47,842 nt of DNA, taken from positions 1 to 47,842 of the forward strand of contig JAUNQD010000014.1 in the NCBI GenBank assembly GCA_030536355.1, written 5' to 3'. Positions 1 to 7,947 of the stretch are shown here, one piece after another. The notes beneath the pieces are model-generated. The model made no database searches, had not been told where the DNA came from, and saw only the letters and a program-made list of their open reading frames with translations. Numbering within the stretch: position 1 is the first letter of the stretch; each line of letters opens with the position of its first letter. The translations under genes were made by a program, and so were the position numbers. This DNA comes from Bacillota bacterium (lineage in GTDB: Bacteria; Bacillota; Clostridia; Peptostreptococcales; Anaerovoracaceae).

Positions 1-351
1 GAAAAGGAACTGCCTGACGCATTCCTGAGAAGATGTATCTTCCACTACATCGAATTCCCTGACAGAGATAAGATGGAAGAAATCATCAGAGTACACTTCG
101 GAGATATCGACTGGAAGCTTTGCCAGAATGCACTGAAGGCTTTCTATGAACTGAGAGAAATGGATGATCTGCAGAAGAAGCCAAGCACTTCCGAGCTGCT
201 TGACTGGATCCAGGCACTGATGATCAGTGGCGTGGATGTTGAAGATCTGAGCAAGGAAATGCCGTTCCTGGGCGTTCTGCTGAAGAAGAATCAGGATATC
301 GACGTAATGCATGAAATCAAGGAAAAGGGTTATTCGCTGAGAAGATGGTAA
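1..351 (+). CDS. MoxR-family AAA+ ATPase, C-terminal part (5' truncated by window edge)
   Basis: The reading frame is open from base 1, so only the last 116 residues are seen. The first residues contain ELPDAFLRRC followed by HYIEFPD, which matches the sensor-2 part of MoxR-type AAA+ ATPases. The rest is the helical lid. Walker A and B lie outside the window. MoxR ATPases work with VWA proteins as chaperone-like pairs, and the next gene, 44 bases downstream, is such a VWA protein, which supports the call. The cellular target is unknown. Confidence 0.75.
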   Translation, partial: EKELPDAFLRRCIFHYIEFPDRDKMEEIIRVHFGDIDWKLCQNALKAFYELREMDDLQKKPSTSELLDWIQALMISGVDVEDLSKEMPFLGVLLKKNQDIDVMHEIKEKGYSLRRW

Positions 352-395
352 GATTCGGGCGGTAGATCTGAATCATAGAAAAGGACGGTAAAAAT

Positions 396-1580
396 ATGTT
401 TTTAGAATTTTTTTACCTGCTTAGAGCGAAGGGCCTGGAGGTTTCACTGAATGAGTGGATGACTCTTGTTGAGGCGCTGGATAAGGGGCTGGCCGGATCA
501 TCTCTGACCGGATTCTATTATCTGTGCCGAAGCATACTGGTGAAGACTGAGTCGGAATACGATAAGTTTGACTCGGTATTTGCCGAGTATTTCAAAGGGA
601 TTGAAACTCCTGAGGATCTTCCGGAAGTATTCTGGGAGTGGCTCAATAAGGATATAAATTACCGTGATGAAGGCAACGGCGACGAATTCGAAAAGGAATT
701 CGAAGAGCTGATGCAGATGTGGTATGAACGTATCGAAGAACAGAAGGAAAAGCACGATGGCGGCTGCTACTGGATCGGTACGGGCGGTACTTCAACCATG
801 GGTCACGGCGGATTCCATACCAGCGGGATCAGACCGGGCGGAGAAGGTCGTCTCAAGTCAGCGGTGCAGATCGCGGGCGAAAGAAACTTCAAGGATTTTA
901 GGCAGGATAAGATATTAGATATAAGACAATTCCAGATGGCGTTCCGTAAGCTGCGTCAGTTTTCATCCAAGGTCGAGGCTCAGAAGACTGAGCTGGATAT
1001 CGATGCGACCATCGATGAGACTTGTGATAATGCGGGAATGCTGAAGCTGGTGTTCGATAAGCCTAGAAAGAACACTGTAAAGGTGCTGCTGCTGATCGAC
1101 TCGGATGGATCGATGCTGATGTACAGCAAGCTTTGTAACAGATTGTTCCAGGCAGTAAGCCAGGCAAATCACTTCAAGGATCTGAAGGTTTATTATTTCC
1201 ATAATTGTATATATGATCATCTGTACACTACTCCTTACTGCAAGCGTGGTGAGTGGGTGGAAACTGATTGGGTGCTTAGAAACCTGGATAGTGAGTACAA
1301 GGTGATCTTCGTGGGAGATGCTGCTATGGCACCGTCTGAGCTTTATAAGAAGGGCGGAAACTCTTTCATTGGATTATGGAATGAAGAGCTGGGTATCGAC
1401 TGGCTGAAGAAATTCAAGAGAAGATACAAGAAATGTATCTGGCTCAACCCTATCGAAAAGATATCGTGGGATTGGACGTATGGTTCCAAGACCATCAATG
1501 CCATCAAGGATGTGTTCCCGATGTTCGAGCTGACTCTGGACGGGCTTGAAGCAGGGATCAAGAAATTGCTGGTTAGGTAA
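396..1580 (+). CDS. VWA (CoxE-like) protein, partner of the MoxR ATPase
   Basis: A 394-residue soluble protein with no signal peptide. The N-terminal ~200 residues are helical and charged, with a Gly-rich stretch near residues 125-150. The C-terminal part is a von Willebrand A-type fold starting at the hydrophobic strand VLLLIDSDGSM (about residue 235). The metal site DxSxS is here D-S-D-G-S, so the first Ser is replaced by Asp. The gene follows the MoxR ATPase directly with RBS AAGGA, so the two are probably one operon. Paired MoxR/VWA proteins usually act in metal-centre insertion or complex assembly, but the client cannot be read here. Confidence 0.75.
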   Translation: MFLEFFYLLRAKGLEVSLNEWMTLVEALDKGLAGSSLTGFYYLCRSILVKTESEYDKFDSVFAEYFKGIETPEDLPEVFWEWLNKDINYRDEGNGDEFEKEFEELMQMWYERIEEQKEKHDGGCYWIGTGGTSTMGHGGFHTSGIRPGGEGRLKSAVQIAGERNFKDFRQDKILDIRQFQMAFRKLRQFSSKVEAQKTELDIDATIDETCDNAGMLKLVFDKPRKNTVKVLLLIDSDGSMLMYSKLCNRLFQAVSQANHFKDLKVYYFHNCIYDHLYTTPYCKRGEWVETDWVLRNLDSEYKVIFVGDAAMAPSELYKKGGNSFIGLWNEELGIDWLKKFKRRYKKCIWLNPIEKISWDWTYGSKTINAIKDVFPMFELTLDGLEAGIKKLLVR

Positions 1581-1618
1581 AAAATATTTTATAGAATCGA
1601 AAACAAAATGGAGCATTT

Positions 1619-2677
1619 ATGGCAAAAGAAACTTCGTATTTGCTGAGCGAAAAGGAAGAATGGATAGCTGTCGATTATTTCAAGGTCGTGTGTGCACTGT
1701 TGATAGTGTCTATCCATTATCCTGTTTTTGCAAGCATAGACGTAGGATTCTCACATTATTTCAATCATGTGATTTGTCGTTTAGCTGTTCCATTTTTTTT
1801 CATTTCATCGGGGTTTTTTGCTGCCGGCAAGATAGATGGGAAGGGTATATACAAGTATCTTAAACATGTGGTGTTATTGTACATAGTTTATAACATACTG
1901 TATATTCCTCAAAGCTTCTATCGTGTTGACCTTGGAATGGTGGATAAGCAGTTCCTCATTGATACTGTAAAGCAGTTTATACTGGTTGGAGGGTATATGC
2001 ATTTATGGTATTTGATTGCTTTGGTGTTTGCTATTGCAGCGCTTAAGTTGATGGTGAGTAAACTGCGTTTGAATGATAAAGCTTTGATCGGAATAGTTGT
2101 TCTTCTGTATTTTATTGGAGTTTTGGGAAACTCATACAAAGACCTTTTGATGGGACTAGGTTTTGAATGGATAGAGCAGTACTACAAAATTTTCGTTACT
2201 ACACGTAATGGGCTGTTTTTCGGGACTCCGTTTGTTACAGCAGGTTATTTGATAAAAAAGAATAGCTATAGGATAAAAAATATTGGCTATTTGAAATGGA
2301 GCATCGTTTTTTTGATTCTCATGTTTGCTGAGGCAGGTATAGTTTGCAGCCATCATAATAGTGGTGAAAAAGATATGATGTTTTTTACCATGCCTGCAGC
2401 CATATGCGTTTTTCTTACTGCATGTTTCATAGTACAGAATAAGGAGAAAAGGGCTGACTTAGGGAAAAAATGTCGTGAGATTTCAGTTATGCTGTTCGGG
2501 TTACATATATTAATACATTTCTATTTGAATCGATATATGATAGAGAATGGCTATTACATGATCGAACATACAGGGATACGATATATTATAGTTGTGGTTA
2601 CGACTTTGATAGTTGGTATTGCTATTATCGAATTGTCAAAACGTAGAGCGTTTAAATGGATGAAAATATTATATTGA
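1619..2677 (+). CDS. Acyltransferase 3 family membrane protein
   Basis: A 352-residue protein with about ten hydrophobic segments. The opening AVDYFKVVCALLIVSIHYP is the usual first helix of acyltransferase-3 (OafA/WcjD-like) proteins, including the conserved His after that helix. Members transfer acetyl or other acyl groups to extracellular polysaccharide, peptidoglycan or lipid sugars. The start is supported by GGAG five bases upstream. The gene is clearly richer in A+T than lexA or the VWA gene beside it, so it may have been acquired. The acceptor is unknown because no glycan genes are nearby. Confidence 0.75.
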   Translation: MAKETSYLLSEKEEWIAVDYFKVVCALLIVSIHYPVFASIDVGFSHYFNHVICRLAVPFFFISSGFFAAGKIDGKGIYKYLKHVVLLYIVYNILYIPQSFYRVDLGMVDKQFLIDTVKQFILVGGYMHLWYLIALVFAIAALKLMVSKLRLNDKALIGIVVLLYFIGVLGNSYKDLLMGLGFEWIEQYYKIFVTTRNGLFFGTPFVTAGYLIKKNSYRIKNIGYLKWSIVFLILMFAEAGIVCSHHNSGEKDMMFFTMPAAICVFLTACFIVQNKEKRADLGKKCREISVMLFGLHILIHFYLNRYMIENGYYMIEHTGIRYIIVVVTTLIVGIAIIELSKRRAFKWMKILY

Positions 2678-2702
2678 TCCGAATAAATTCAGAACAGAAC
2701 GC

Positions 2703-2740
2703 AAACATGTGTTTACTTTTTGTTCGCGTCGTGGTATGAT
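2703..2740 (+). promoter_or_regulatory. lexA promoter with overlapping SOS box
   Basis: AAACATGTGTTT at 2703-2714 is a perfect palindrome and resembles the Gram-positive LexA box (GAACATATGTTC). It overlaps a TTTACT -35 (2712-2717) that is 17 bases from a TATGAT -10 (2735-2740). The position fits negative autoregulation of lexA. The box differs from consensus at the outer base of each arm and at one central base. Confidence 0.55.
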
Positions 2741-2784
2741 GTTCGTAGTAATAGGATCCAATCGTTTGTTAGGAGGACGTTGCA

Positions 2785-3453
2785 ATGTTGAAAGACAGAG
2801 AACAAAAAATATTGAATTACATGAAGGAAGAGATAAGACAGAAGGGATATCCGCCTACAGTGAGAGAAATATGCTCTGCGCTGAACATCAAGTCGACCTC
2901 CACTGCTCACAAGGATATAGATAATCTGGTAAAGCATGGATATATCAAGAAAGACCCTTCCAAGCCAAGAGCATTGATGATCGTGGACGTCGATGCTGAA
3001 GCTGCGGCAGAAGCCAAGTATGATATGAGCCCTGGTGCCGGCTACGATAATGTATCTCAGATCCGTGAAGAGATGGTAGACATTCCTATCGTGGGACGTA
3101 TCGCTGCAGGAACACCTATACTGGCAGAACAGAATGTGGAAGACAGCTTCCCTATGCCGGCAAGATTTGTAGGAAGCGGAACCAACTTCATGCTGACGGT
3201 TAAGGGCGAAAGTATGATAGAAGTTGGCATTATGGATGGAGACTACATACTGGTAGAACAGCAGCAAACAGCTCGTAATGGAGAGATAGTTGTTGCTATG
3301 GTAGACGGATTCGAGAGCGAAGCTACTGTCAAGACATTCTATAAGGAAGCTGATCATATCAGACTTCAGCCTGAAAACTCTACTATGAGTCCTATCATCG
3401 TTAAGGATGCTAAGATCCTTGGCAAGGTAAAAGGTGTGTTTAGATATTTTTAA
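2785..3453 (+). CDS. lexA: LexA, SOS-response repressor and autoprotease
   Basis: The 222-residue protein starts with a winged helix-turn-helix (residues 1-65, GYPPTVREIC). It ends in an S24 peptidase domain. The self-cleavage Ala-Gly lies in GRIAAGTP, the catalytic Ser in GESMIEVGI and the catalytic Lys in ATVKTF. The linker (about 70-95) is longer than in B. subtilis LexA and Ala-rich. RBS AGGAGG lies 8 bases before ATG. It represses SOS genes until RecA filaments stimulate autocleavage. It is monocistronic: promoter upstream, terminator at 3469-3507. Confidence 0.95.
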   Translation: MLKDREQKILNYMKEEIRQKGYPPTVREICSALNIKSTSTAHKDIDNLVKHGYIKKDPSKPRALMIVDVDAEAAAEAKYDMSPGAGYDNVSQIREEMVDIPIVGRIAAGTPILAEQNVEDSFPMPARFVGSGTNFMLTVKGESMIEVGIMDGDYILVEQQQTARNGEIVVAMVDGFESEATVKTFYKEADHIRLQPENSTMSPIIVKDAKILGKVKGVFRYF

Positions 3454-3468
3454 TATGTAGAAATAAAT

Positions 3469-3507
3469 AAAGCTGCTTTGGGCTTTTCGGGGCCCAGCAG
3501 CTTTTTT
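3469..3507. terminator. Bidirectional intrinsic terminator between lexA and the PD-(D/E)XK gene
   Basis: AAGCTGCT...AGCAGCTT with an inner GGGC/GCCC forms a strong stem. It has a T run on the plus side and an A run on the left that becomes a U run on the minus strand. It therefore serves both convergent genes. Confidence 0.85.
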
Positions 3508-3510
3508 ATT

Positions 3511-4311
3511 TCAAATAAGTAATTTGTTTTTTATTTCTGAATGGATGATTTGTGTGTTGAGTTCGCCCGCTTCGTTATCGTAGGTAAGGATAAGATTATT
3601 CCATGGGACGATATTTTGGTATTGATAGTATTTTAATTTGTAATAATGATCATTCATATATCCATAGCTATTGGTAAGTCCGACATGTTCCCAATAAAAG
3701 ATCTTACCGTTTGGTAGTTTGATTGTGAAGTCAGGAGCGAATCGTTTATCTCTAATATATAAACGTTGTTCATATCTGAAGGCGATATTGTATGAATATA
3801 GTAGCTCAGCAATTATCAATTCGGATTTTGTTCGGACTTTAAGATCCCTGGAAGTGGTGTGTATTTTCTCATGAAGATTAAAAGTGCTCTGGTCAAACGA
3901 AGCGTCCATCCATTGCTGAAGTTCATCAGGCATTATTGATTTATCGATGAAATATTGTTTTGGCAGGGACTTATATACGTCAGACATTTTATTGATGATG
4001 GAGTCCGGTGTTATGCTTTGATAATCAGTCAATGCTTTTGATAATGTCTTGATGTTGGATTCAAGAATAGGGATGACCTTGGTCAGGTATTCCTTGCGTG
4101 CCAGTTGTTGTTTAAGATGATCATTTTTTCCGATGCCGTGGCGAGTGTAGTTACCGTTGACGGTTTCTGAATGGTAGTATTGGTATTTGTTATTGTTAAG
4201 GTATCCAATGAGCTTGCCTTTCGGGAGTGATTTAAGCTCTTTTATGTATATAGATTTAAGCTTTTGATGAATATACATAAAATTCTCTAGATAATTCTTA
4301 TAAATCTCCAT
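3511..4311 (-). CDS. Uncharacterised protein with PD-(D/E)XK nuclease-like core
   Basis: A 266-residue protein with no signal peptide and an A+T-rich, Lys/Tyr/Asn-rich composition. The C-terminal half has the order of a PD-(D/E)XK fold: a Glu-bearing helix (RTKSELIIAELL, about residues 155-167), a strand with APDF, and a strand with FYWEHVG, followed by a Lys-rich helix. The last motif reads E-x-V, so the usual active-site Lys is not at the classic place. GGAGG precedes ATG. It has its own terminator and no functional partner. It could be an orphan restriction-like or phage-derived nuclease. The catalytic assignment is inference. Confidence 0.55.
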   Translation of the reverse strand: MEIYKNYLENFMYIHQKLKSIYIKELKSLPKGKLIGYLNNNKYQYYHSETVNGNYTRHGIGKNDHLKQQLARKEYLTKVIPILESNIKTLSKALTDYQSITPDSIINKMSDVYKSLPKQYFIDKSIMPDELQQWMDASFDQSTFNLHEKIHTTSRDLKVRTKSELIIAELLYSYNIAFRYEQRLYIRDKRFAPDFTIKLPNGKIFYWEHVGLTNSYGYMNDHYYKLKYYQYQNIVPWNNLILTYDNEAGELNTQIIHSEIKNKLLI

Positions 4312-4512
4312 TTTTCCTCCTTTTTCCCCTTAAATAGAACCAAATATAGGCTGCGACAATGAATTGATGGGATGTTTTATGTATATGAGAGTAGAAGTAA
4401 TGTAATTATACATAAAATGGAAGAAAATGGCAATAATCCGACCGAAGAAATCAGAGAAAATCACAAGATGCCTCACAAAATCAATAAACATATATACAGA
4501 TGAGCTAAACAA
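4312..4512. other. Intergenic stretch without a recognised feature
   Basis: This A+T-rich gap lies between the orphan nuclease-like gene and the terminator at 4513. Only very short unsupported frames are present, and no promoter, RNA gene or repeat was recognised. Confidence 0.4.
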
Positions 4513-4550
4513 TAAAAAAAGAAGGCGTTCCGCAGAACGTCTTCTTTTTT
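4513..4550. terminator. Intrinsic terminator at the 3' end of the aminotransferase operon
   Basis: GAAGGCGTTC-CGCA-GAACGTCTTC has one G-T wobble in the stem and runs of A and T on both flanks. It can end transcripts from the minus-strand operon. Confidence 0.85.
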
Positions 4551-4619
4551 ATATAGGAGTTTTTATTGATGTTACTGATCATTAAGATCATAATATCGTT
4601 ACTTTGATTAGTCGTGATC

Positions 4620-5942
4620 TTAGATCATCTTGTCTACTGAATCAAGAACCTTATCCATGATAGCCATCTGTTCTTTCAGCTCTTCTTCACTGATGATGAG
4701 AGGAGGAGCAACGATGATCATGTTTTCGTGAGTGTAAGTCCAGAAACCTTCTGCAACCAGCATTCCCAGGATTTTCTTCATCAGGCCTTCAGGGTCTTTT
4801 CCGAATGGAACGATAGGTTCTCTTGTTGCCTTATCCTTAACCAGTTCGATAGCGGAGAACAGACCGATGTGTCTAACTTCGCCAACGCATGGATGAGCAT
4901 CTACATATCCGTCCAGGATGTCAGCCAGAACTTTGCCTGTAACCTTCATCTTGTTTTCGATGTCCTGATCCTTGTATTCCTTGATTGTTGCTACTGCAGC
5001 AGCACAACCCATAGGATGAGCTGAGTAAGTAAGTCCGCATCCCAGAGCAGTTTCATCGAAGAACTTAGCGATCTCTTCCTTAACAACAACGCCGCCCAGA
5101 GGAACGTATCCGCAAGTAACGCCCTTAGCGAAAGTGATGATGTCAGGCTGATAATCGAAGTTCATGAATGCGAAAGGCTTACCTGTTCTGTACCATCCTG
5201 CCATAACTTCGTCAGCTACCATCAGGATCTCGTACTTGTCGCAGAGAGCTCTAACGCCCTGATACCATTTAACTGGAGCGATCAGGATACCGTTGGAACC
5301 AACGATGGATTCCAGCCAGATTCCTGCGATGTTTTCAGGTCCTTCGTACAGGATCTGATTTTCCAGCAGTTCCAGATAGAAATCAGCTACGTCATCTTCG
5401 TTTTCGAAGTTGCAAGCCTTAGGTGCTCTGTAAGCATAAGGTCCATCGTACTTAACGAATCCAGGACCACCCGGTTCGTTGAAGAAGTGTCTAGGTTCAC
5501 CTGTCAGCATACCTGCGCCTGCTGATGAACCGTGATAGCATCTGTACTGTGAGAAAACTTTCTGCTTGCCTGTGAACTGTCTAGCGATCTTGATAGCATT
5601 TTCGTTAGCTTCAGCACCTGCGTTTGTGAAGAATACTTTAGCGCCCTTCAGTCCTGTCAGTTCAACTACTGCTTCAGCAGCATCTGATCTGCAGTCCATA
5701 GCAAATCCGGGACCCATGAATGGGATCTTCTGAGCCTGTTCACAGATGGCATCGATGATAGCCTTATTGCCGTGACCCAGGTTTGAGTTTACCAGCTGTG
5801 AAGACATATCTGCATATCTCTTGCCGTCTTCGTCCCAGAAGTAGATGCCTTCTGCCTTAGTAACAACGATAGGCTTCAGTGCACCCTGTGCTGACCATGA
5901 ATGAATGTTATATTTTAAGCTCTTTTCTCTAATTGCTGACAT
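4620..5942 (-). CDS. Class III PLP aminotransferase, probably taurine/omega-amino-acid transaminase
   Basis: A 440-residue fold-type I class III aminotransferase. The PLP Lys is in ITFAKGVTCGYVPLGG (about residue 272), the cofactor Asp in VADEVMAGW, and the ring-binding segment is FFTNAGAEANENA. The opening HSWSAQG and QLVNSNLGHG resemble enzymes annotated as taurine--2-oxoglutarate transaminase. Such enzymes turn taurine into sulfoacetaldehyde while making glutamate or alanine. It is the second gene of the operon behind the acylating aldehyde dehydrogenase, with RBS AAAGGAGG. The pairing fits transamination followed by oxidation to an acyl-CoA. beta-Alanine, GABA or another omega-amino acid is possible instead, because substrate specificity cannot be read from sequence alone. 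Confidence 0.7.
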   Translation of the reverse strand: MSAIREKSLKYNIHSWSAQGALKPIVVTKAEGIYFWDEDGKRYADMSSQLVNSNLGHGNKAIIDAICEQAQKIPFMGPGFAMDCRSDAAEAVVELTGLKGAKVFFTNAGAEANENAIKIARQFTGKQKVFSQYRCYHGSSAGAGMLTGEPRHFFNEPGGPGFVKYDGPYAYRAPKACNFENEDDVADFYLELLENQILYEGPENIAGIWLESIVGSNGILIAPVKWYQGVRALCDKYEILMVADEVMAGWYRTGKPFAFMNFDYQPDIITFAKGVTCGYVPLGGVVVKEEIAKFFDETALGCGLTYSAHPMGCAAAVATIKEYKDQDIENKMKVTGKVLADILDGYVDAHPCVGEVRHIGLFSAIELVKDKATREPIVPFGKDPEGLMKKILGMLVAEGFWTYTHENMIIVAPPLIISEEELKEQMAIMDKVLDSVDKMI

Positions 5943-5987
5943 TTTATTAATCCTCCTTTTTTCTAAAAGAGTAAACTCTTATGCAAA

Positions 5988-6009
5988 GGGTGCACCGTGT
6001 GATGCACCC
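5988..6009. other. Hairpin between the two operon genes
   Basis: GGGTGCA (5988-5994) pairs with TGCACCC (6003-6009) across an 8-base loop. No U tract follows, so it looks like an mRNA-stabilising or processing hairpin that tunes the ratio of the two products, not a terminator. Confidence 0.4.
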
Positions 6010-6061
6010 CGGTTATTCTAGTTATTATTGGTTTATCGCTTCGTTATGTATATAACTTGGC

Positions 6062-7486
6062 TTATGCATCAACCTTAGCCTTGATAGCAGCGTCGAACAG
6101 TTCTTCGTCTGTTGGCTGGAATGAAGGGATAGGTCTTGATACGTATGTGAAGTTTAAAAGATCCTTCCAAGTAGCGTTGTGGGAGATGCTGTTGTGTCCC
6201 CAAGTTCCGCAGCCCAGAGTCATGGAGATAGGGAATCCGCAAGTCCATGAACCTGAGTTAGTCAGTGACTGAGGCTGGTTAACGCAAACCTTACATACAG
6301 GGATAACTTCGCCCAGCTTAGTTACTCTTTCAGGCAGTGCAGTGTGGATACCGCAGCTGTGTCCCTTACCCTGGTAATCAAGGATCTTCATCATCTTATC
6401 TACTGCATCATCAAAGTCCTTAGCCTTTCTGATACCGGAAACAGGTGACAGCTTTTCGCCTGTGAATGGATAATCGTTGCCGTATCCGCCGTTTTCTTCA
6501 GCCATCAGCATCTTAGTTCCTGCAGGTACTTCGATTCCAGCAGCCTTAGCGATAGCTTCAGCTCCCTGAGCTACGATCTGTCTGTTCAGGTCGTGGTTAG
6601 CAGGTGATTCAGGCCACAGAGTCTTCAGCAGTGCTGCCTTTTCAGCTGAGTCTTCCTTCAGCAGTACAGCGCCGGCCTTTTCCATAGCAGCTGCCCATGC
6701 ATCGTAGCATTCTTCCAGAACGATGATGTTGTTTTCTGTTGAGCATGAAGTAGCGTGGTCGAATGACTTTGATCTTACGATCATTTCTGCAACTTCATTC
6801 AGGTCAGTAGTTCCGTCGATGATGGATACTACGTTACCTGTACCAACGCCGATAGCAGGGTTACCGGATGAGTAAGCCTGACGTACCATTGGAGTTCCGC
6901 CTGTTGCCAGGATGAAGTCAACCTGCAGCATCAGTTCCTGTGAAGTTTCTACTGATACATATTCAGGTTCGATAGCCTGTACCAGGTCAGCAGGGTAGCC
7001 CAGCTTAGCGATAGTTTCTCTGATCAGTGTAGTTACTGCCAGGTTAGTTTTTCTTGCTTTTGGATGTGGGGCCAGGATGATAGCGTTTCTTGTCTTCAGA
7101 GCCATCAGTGACTTAACTACAGGAGTAGCTTCGCCGTTTGTTACAGGGATGATAGCACCGATAACGCCCATTGGCTTAGCGTATGTTTCCATACCCATCT
7201 TTTCATCTACGTCAATGAGGCCAACTGACTTCTTGTCTTTCATCTGGAAGTATGAGCCCTTTACCTTACCGTACATCTTAGCCTGCTTGTGTTCAGGAAT
7301 ACCCATTCCGGATTCTTCAACCAGCATTTCACCGAATTTCAGAGCAACTTCAGGTTTAGTTAAAGCATAAGCAACAGCTCCTGTAAGAAGATCTACATCC
7401 TCCTGAGTAAAACCATTAGCGATTTCCTGAGCAGCCTTTGCCTTTGCTACCAGACTTGCAACGTAATCATGTGAATTCATTGTCAT
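6062..7486 (-). CDS. CoA-acylating aldehyde dehydrogenase, SauS-like (sulfoacetaldehyde dehydrogenase?)
   Basis: A 474-residue member of the CoA-acylating aldehyde dehydrogenase group (AdhE/SucD/SauS). The catalytic Cys is in HATSCSTENN (about residue 247). NAD-binding and Gly-rich segments include GATGG-type ATGGTPMV and GVGTGN. The C-terminal motif with LGCGTWGHNS and a later VSRPIP resembles acylating sulfoacetaldehyde dehydrogenases, which make sulfoacetyl-CoA from sulfoacetaldehyde, NAD(P)+ and CoA. It is first in the operon, about 85 bases after the sigma-54 start site, with AAGGAGG eight bases before ATG. There is no Pdu-type targeting extension. No CoA ligase or desulfonating enzyme is present locally, so the fate of the acyl-CoA is unknown. 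Confidence 0.7.
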   Translation of the reverse strand: MTMNSHDYVASLVAKAKAAQEIANGFTQEDVDLLTGAVAYALTKPEVALKFGEMLVEESGMGIPEHKQAKMYGKVKGSYFQMKDKKSVGLIDVDEKMGMETYAKPMGVIGAIIPVTNGEATPVVKSLMALKTRNAIILAPHPKARKTNLAVTTLIRETIAKLGYPADLVQAIEPEYVSVETSQELMLQVDFILATGGTPMVRQAYSSGNPAIGVGTGNVVSIIDGTTDLNEVAEMIVRSKSFDHATSCSTENNIIVLEECYDAWAAAMEKAGAVLLKEDSAEKAALLKTLWPESPANHDLNRQIVAQGAEAIAKAAGIEVPAGTKMLMAEENGGYGNDYPFTGEKLSPVSGIRKAKDFDDAVDKMMKILDYQGKGHSCGIHTALPERVTKLGEVIPVCKVCVNQPQSLTNSGSWTCGFPISMTLGCGTWGHNSISHNATWKDLLNFTYVSRPIPSFQPTDEELFDAAIKAKVDA

Positions 7487-7582
7487 TTAAATGTCCTCCT
7501 TATAATAATTGTTAAAAATGTCATGTATTTCATGCAGATGAGCGTTCCATCTGTGATTCCATACTTGCTGTCATATATTAAA

Positions 7583-7597
7583 GCAATAGCCGTGCCA
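7583..7597 (-). promoter_or_regulatory. Sigma-54 (-24/-12) promoter of the aldehyde dehydrogenase-aminotransferase operon
   Basis: Read on the minus strand this is TGGCAC-GGCTA-TTGC, an exact match to the RpoN consensus with the correct 5-base gap. It leaves a leader of about 85-90 bases to the ATG at 7486. A sigma-54 activator gene lies just upstream. Confidence 0.9.
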
Positions 7598-7766
7598 AAC
7601 ATGGGGAGTGTCACACGAAAAAAACAATTATTTTTATGCAAAGGGCAGTTTTCATGCTTAAAACGTTGAAATTCAGCCGTTTTAAGATATAAGGAAAAAG
7701 GAAGTATAATGTATACAAGAATCGCTGGATAAAAACAGTGCAGTATCGGGGCTAGAACAAAAAATA

Positions 7767-7792
7767 AAAGCGATACAGAAATGTATCGCTTT
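7767..7792. promoter_or_regulatory. Activator-binding palindrome 1 (possible dual terminator)
   Basis: A perfect 11-base inverted repeat, AAAGCGATACA-gaaa-TGTATCGCTTT, contains the shared core GATACA-N4-TGTATC. It sits about 170-200 bases upstream of the sigma-54 promoter, the normal enhancer distance. On the minus strand the hairpin is followed by a T-rich run, so it may also terminate the regulator transcript. Confidence 0.7.
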
Positions 7793-7858
7793 ATTGTTAT
7801 GTTTATGACAAAAGGCAAAAGTCGTTGAAAAATGGGCATTTCACCCTGTGATTCAAAA

Positions 7859-7884
7859 TTGTATCACTGATACAAAAATGTATC
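7859..7884. promoter_or_regulatory. Activator-binding palindrome 2 (overlapping half-sites)
   Basis: GATACA-AAAA-TGTATC (7869-7884) repeats the core of site 1. An extra TGTATC half-site at 7860-7865 makes a second palindrome, TTGTATCA-C-TGATACAA (7859-7875). This gives three half-sites for the same protein, about 270-290 bases upstream of the sigma-54 promoter. Confidence 0.7.
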
Positions 7885-7947
7885 GCAAATATATGCTGCG
7901 AAAAACAGCAAATAAATAATCAAAAAAAACTCTTATTAATGCACATG

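Noticed and set aside
2713..3357. 214-codon minus-strand frame opposite lexA
   Set aside because: Shadow of lexA, with no SD and a composition that follows the codon positions of the other strand.
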